Source: an uncultured Burkholderiales bacterium (lineage in GTDB: Bacteria; Pseudomonadota; Gammaproteobacteria; Burkholderiales; Burkholderiaceae_C). From it: a stretch of DNA of 7,387 bases. The notes beneath the pieces were generated by a model. It was not told the origin of the DNA and made no database searches. It saw only the letters and a list, made by a program, of their open reading frames with translations. Made by a program: the position numbers and the translations under genes. Positions 6,116 to 7,387 of the stretch are shown piece after piece; positions within the stretch are counted from its first letter, which is position 1; every line of letters starts with the position of its first letter. The stretch is from assembly GCA_903926695.1 (NCBI GenBank), contig CAIYKK010000749.1, positions 1 to 7,387 on the forward strand. Direction: 5' to 3'.

Positions 6116-6157
6116 CCTCAAGCGCCACCGCTTTAGAGCGGGTAGTTGGCGATGAGG
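6116..6157. repeat. Three-part terminal hairpin of the element
   Basis: Nested pairs are CCTCA (6116-6120) with TGAGG (6153-6157), CGCCA (6123-6127) with TGGCG (6147-6151), and CCGCT (6128-6132) with AGCGG (6137-6141), closed by a TTAG loop. The bulge GTAGT lies on the 3' side. Fifteen base pairs in 42 nt are well beyond what a random intergenic stretch usually gives. This looks like the right-end structure recognised by a single-strand transposase of the IS200/IS605 type. It could also stop or shield transcripts that pass through it. Confidence 0.55.
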
Positions 6158-6178
6158 AATTATCTGAACCTAGGGCCT

Positions 6179-6205
6179 GTGAACATTGCATTCTATCGAG
6201 TTCAC
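6179..6205. repeat. GTGAAC/GTTCAC inverted repeat upstream of purB
   Basis: GTGAAC (6179-6184) and GTTCAC (6200-6205) form a perfect inverted repeat with 15 nt between arms. It brackets a possible minus-strand -10 hexamer. It may be an operator or may be chance; no known regulator consensus was recognised. Confidence 0.25.
6190..6195 (-). promoter_or_regulatory. Possible original -10 element of the GST gene
   Basis: On the minus strand TAGAAT (5/6 to TATAAT) lies about 110 nt upstream of purB and just outside the remnant element. A poor -35 (GTGCCC, 18 nt away) is the best partner. If it served the GST gene before the insertion, the leader is now about 460 nt long and runs through the hairpins. 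Weak evidence. Confidence 0.25.
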
Positions 6206-6272
6206 CCGTTGTCGGGCACAAGAGAGGGTCAGACCGTGTGTTCTGGCCGGTTTTTTAGCGCACCAGCCAGCC

Positions 6273-6278
6273 TACAAT
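6273..6278 (+). promoter_or_regulatory. -10 element of purB, possible leaderless start
   Basis: TACAAT (5/6 to TATAAT) ends exactly 7 nt before the ATG at 6286, so transcription should begin at or beside the start codon. The -35 side is only a T-rich run near 6251-6257, without a good match. No Shine-Dalgarno sequence is seen upstream of the ATG. Confidence 0.4.
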
Positions 6279-6285
6279 GGCGCCC

Positions 6286-7387
6286 ATGAGCTTTTCACCC
6301 ATCAATGCACTGTCGCCGCTGGATGGCCGCTACGCCAGCAAACTTTTAAATCTGCGTCCCCTGATGTCTGAGCAGGGCTACATGCACCGCCGGGTTCAGG
6401 TCGAAATTGCCTGGTTCATCTCGCTGTCCGATGCCAAGTTTCCCGAGTTCAAGCCGCTGAGTCCGGGTGCGCGCACCTACCTGCTCGGCCTGGTCAAAAA
6501 CTTCAGCGAAGCCGACGCCGTGGCCATCAAGGCGATTGAAAAAACCACCAATCACGACGTGAAAGCCGTCGAATACTGGATCAAGTCCAAGTTTGAAGCC
6601 CGGCCAGAGCTGCAGTCGGCCAGCGAATTTGTGCATTTTTCCTGCACCAGCGAAGACATCAACAATACCAGCCAGGCCCTGCAGCTCAAGAGCAGCCGCG
6701 AGCAGGTGCTGCTGCCCGCGCTGGACAAGGTGATCGGCAAGCTGCGCCAAATGGCGCACGAGCATGCCGACGAGCCGATGCTCAGCCGCACCCACGGCCA
6801 GACCGCCAGCCCGACCACCGTCGGCAAGGAAATCGCCAACGTGGTGGTGCGCCTGGTGACCGCGCGCGAGAAGATTGCCAATATCAAACTGCTGGCCAAG
6901 ATGAATGGCGCCGTGGGCAACTACAACGCCCACCTGGCCGCCTGCCCTGATTTTGACTGGGAAGCCTTCAGCCGCCGTGTCATTGAAACGCCCGAGCCGC
7001 TGGGCCTGGGCCTGACGTTCCAGCCCTACAGCATCCAGATCGAGCCGCACGATTACATGGCCGAGCTGTTTGACGCCGTGGCGCGCACCAACACGATCCT
7101 GATCGACTTCTCGCGCGACATTTGGGGTTATGTCAGCCTGGGTTACTTCAAGCAAAGCCTGAAAAAAGGCGAAATTGGTTCTTCGACCAGGCCGCACAAG
7201 GTCAACCCGAGTGACTGTGAAAACGCTGAAGGCAACCTGGGCCTGGCCAACGCGCTGCTCAAGCACAGGAGCGAAAAGCTGCCCATCAGCCGCTGGCAGC
7301 GCGACCTGACCGACTCGACCGTGCTGCGCAACATGGGCGTGGCGCTCGGTTACGCGGTGCTGGCTTATAACTCGCTGTGCGTCGGCC
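6286..7387 (+). CDS. purB: Adenylosuccinate lyase, 3'-truncated by the window
   Basis: This cytoplasmic tetrameric enzyme removes fumarate from SAICAR and from adenylosuccinate in purine synthesis. About 367 of the usual roughly 455 residues are present. Family marks include SPLDGRYASK at the N-terminus, TTNHDVKAVEYW, the FxCTSEDINN segment, SRTHGQTASPTTVGKE with the catalytic-region His at 170, and QIEPHDYMAELF. In the signature loop, GSST is followed by Arg302 where the fumarase/aspartase superfamily motif GSSxMxxKxN has Met. The text then reads NPSDCEN in place of NPIDFEN, and KHRSEKL in place of KHLSEKL. The flanks, including SRWQRDLTDSTVLRNMGVA, are normal. The ATG at 6286 gives the usual MSFSP start; an in-frame ATG at 6277 lies inside the -10 hexamer. 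It is divergent from the GST gene across the remnant element. Confidence 0.95.
   Translation, partial: MSFSPINALSPLDGRYASKLLNLRPLMSEQGYMHRRVQVEIAWFISLSDAKFPEFKPLSPGARTYLLGLVKNFSEADAVAIKAIEKTTNHDVKAVEYWIKSKFEARPELQSASEFVHFSCTSEDINNTSQALQLKSSREQVLLPALDKVIGKLRQMAHEHADEPMLSRTHGQTASPTTVGKEIANVVVRLVTAREKIANIKLLAKMNGAVGNYNAHLAACPDFDWEAFSRRVIETPEPLGLGLTFQPYSIQIEPHDYMAELFDAVARTNTILIDFSRDIWGYVSLGYFKQSLKKGEIGSSTRPHKVNPSDCENAEGNLGLANALLKHRSEKLPISRWQRDLTDSTVLRNMGVALGYAVLAYNSLCVG

Larger units (their letters stand above)
5741..6157 (+). mobile_element. Probable IS200/IS605-type remnant or mini-element without a protein gene
   Basis: This 417-nt stretch has no convincing gene and is filled with hairpins. 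At one end is an 8-bp stem, CCTCGGCC-TTCA-GGCCGGGG (5741-5760). At the other end is a three-part stem (6116-6157). Subterminal imperfect palindromes with no terminal inverted repeats and no target duplication are typical of IS200/IS605 elements and their mini-derivatives. Reading rightwards, it has a structured RNA-like segment, a short broken frame (ATG at 5993, TAG after five codons, open again to a TAG at 6133-6135) and a terminal hairpin. That order fits an iscB-type element whose nuclease gene has been deleted. No transposase or nuclease motif remains. Boundaries are approximate, and the family call is from overall appearance. Confidence 0.5.

Noticed and set aside
5741..6157. CRISPR array
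   Set aside because: The hairpins in this stretch differ from one another in sequence and spacing; there are no regular direct repeats or spacers.
6346..7266. A 306-codon minus-strand open frame opposite purB
   Set aside because: It is a mirror of conserved purB with no recognisable domain.

Overview
This GC-rich window looks like the chromosome of a beta-proteobacterium, most likely of the Comamonadaceae (Polaromonas/Rhodoferax/Variovorax-like). That placement is inferred from the character of the MetY, RadA and PurB proteins and was not tested by a search. It holds four conserved housekeeping genes (metY, radA, a YibF-like glutathione transferase, purB), one compact accessory operon and one small structured mobile-element remnant.

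Layout: (1) 1-1172, +: the 3' nine-tenths of metY (O-acetylhomoserine sulfhydrylase). (2) 1252-3376, -: a tight four-gene operon, read right to left: roadblock/LC7-like protein, unknown protein, MglA-like small GTPase, second roadblock/LC7 protein. It has a candidate promoter at 3442-3468 and a candidate terminator at 1180-1244. (3) 3377-3565: a divergent promoter region shared with radA, containing a 9/10 match to the FNR/ANR box. (4) 3566-4945, +: complete radA. (5) 5110-5724, -: a YibF-like glutathione S-transferase, convergent with radA. (6) about 5741-6157: a protein-free stretch made almost wholly of hairpins. I read it as an IS200/IS605-type remnant carrying a structured RNA that resembles an IscB-associated (HEARO/omega) RNA without its nuclease gene. 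(7) 6286-7387, +: the 5' part of purB, cut by the window edge.

The most interesting part is the GTPase operon. Its order, roadblock - small protein with a possible winged-helix tail - Ras-like GTPase, parallels the B-C-D part of actinobacterial conservons (Cvn systems) and the MglA/MglB polarity switch. Here it sits in a beta-proteobacterium with an extra roadblock protein at the 3' end and a possible redox-controlled promoter. The GTPase would be the switch and the roadblock proteins its regulators or platform. The unknown protein, which looks like a degenerate receiver plus a helical C-terminal domain, could be input or output.

Two other points deserve attention. The structured element sits 16 bases upstream of the GST start codon and appears to have separated that gene from its old promoter. 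PurB carries a cluster of radical changes in its catalytic signature loop (Met to Arg in the GSSxMxxKxN motif, plus others), most explained by T-to-G changes within about 80 bases, which is either a sequence error or a truly odd enzyme. radA and purB also each have a -10-like hexamer exactly 7 nt before the ATG and no Shine-Dalgarno sequence, which suggests leaderless transcripts.
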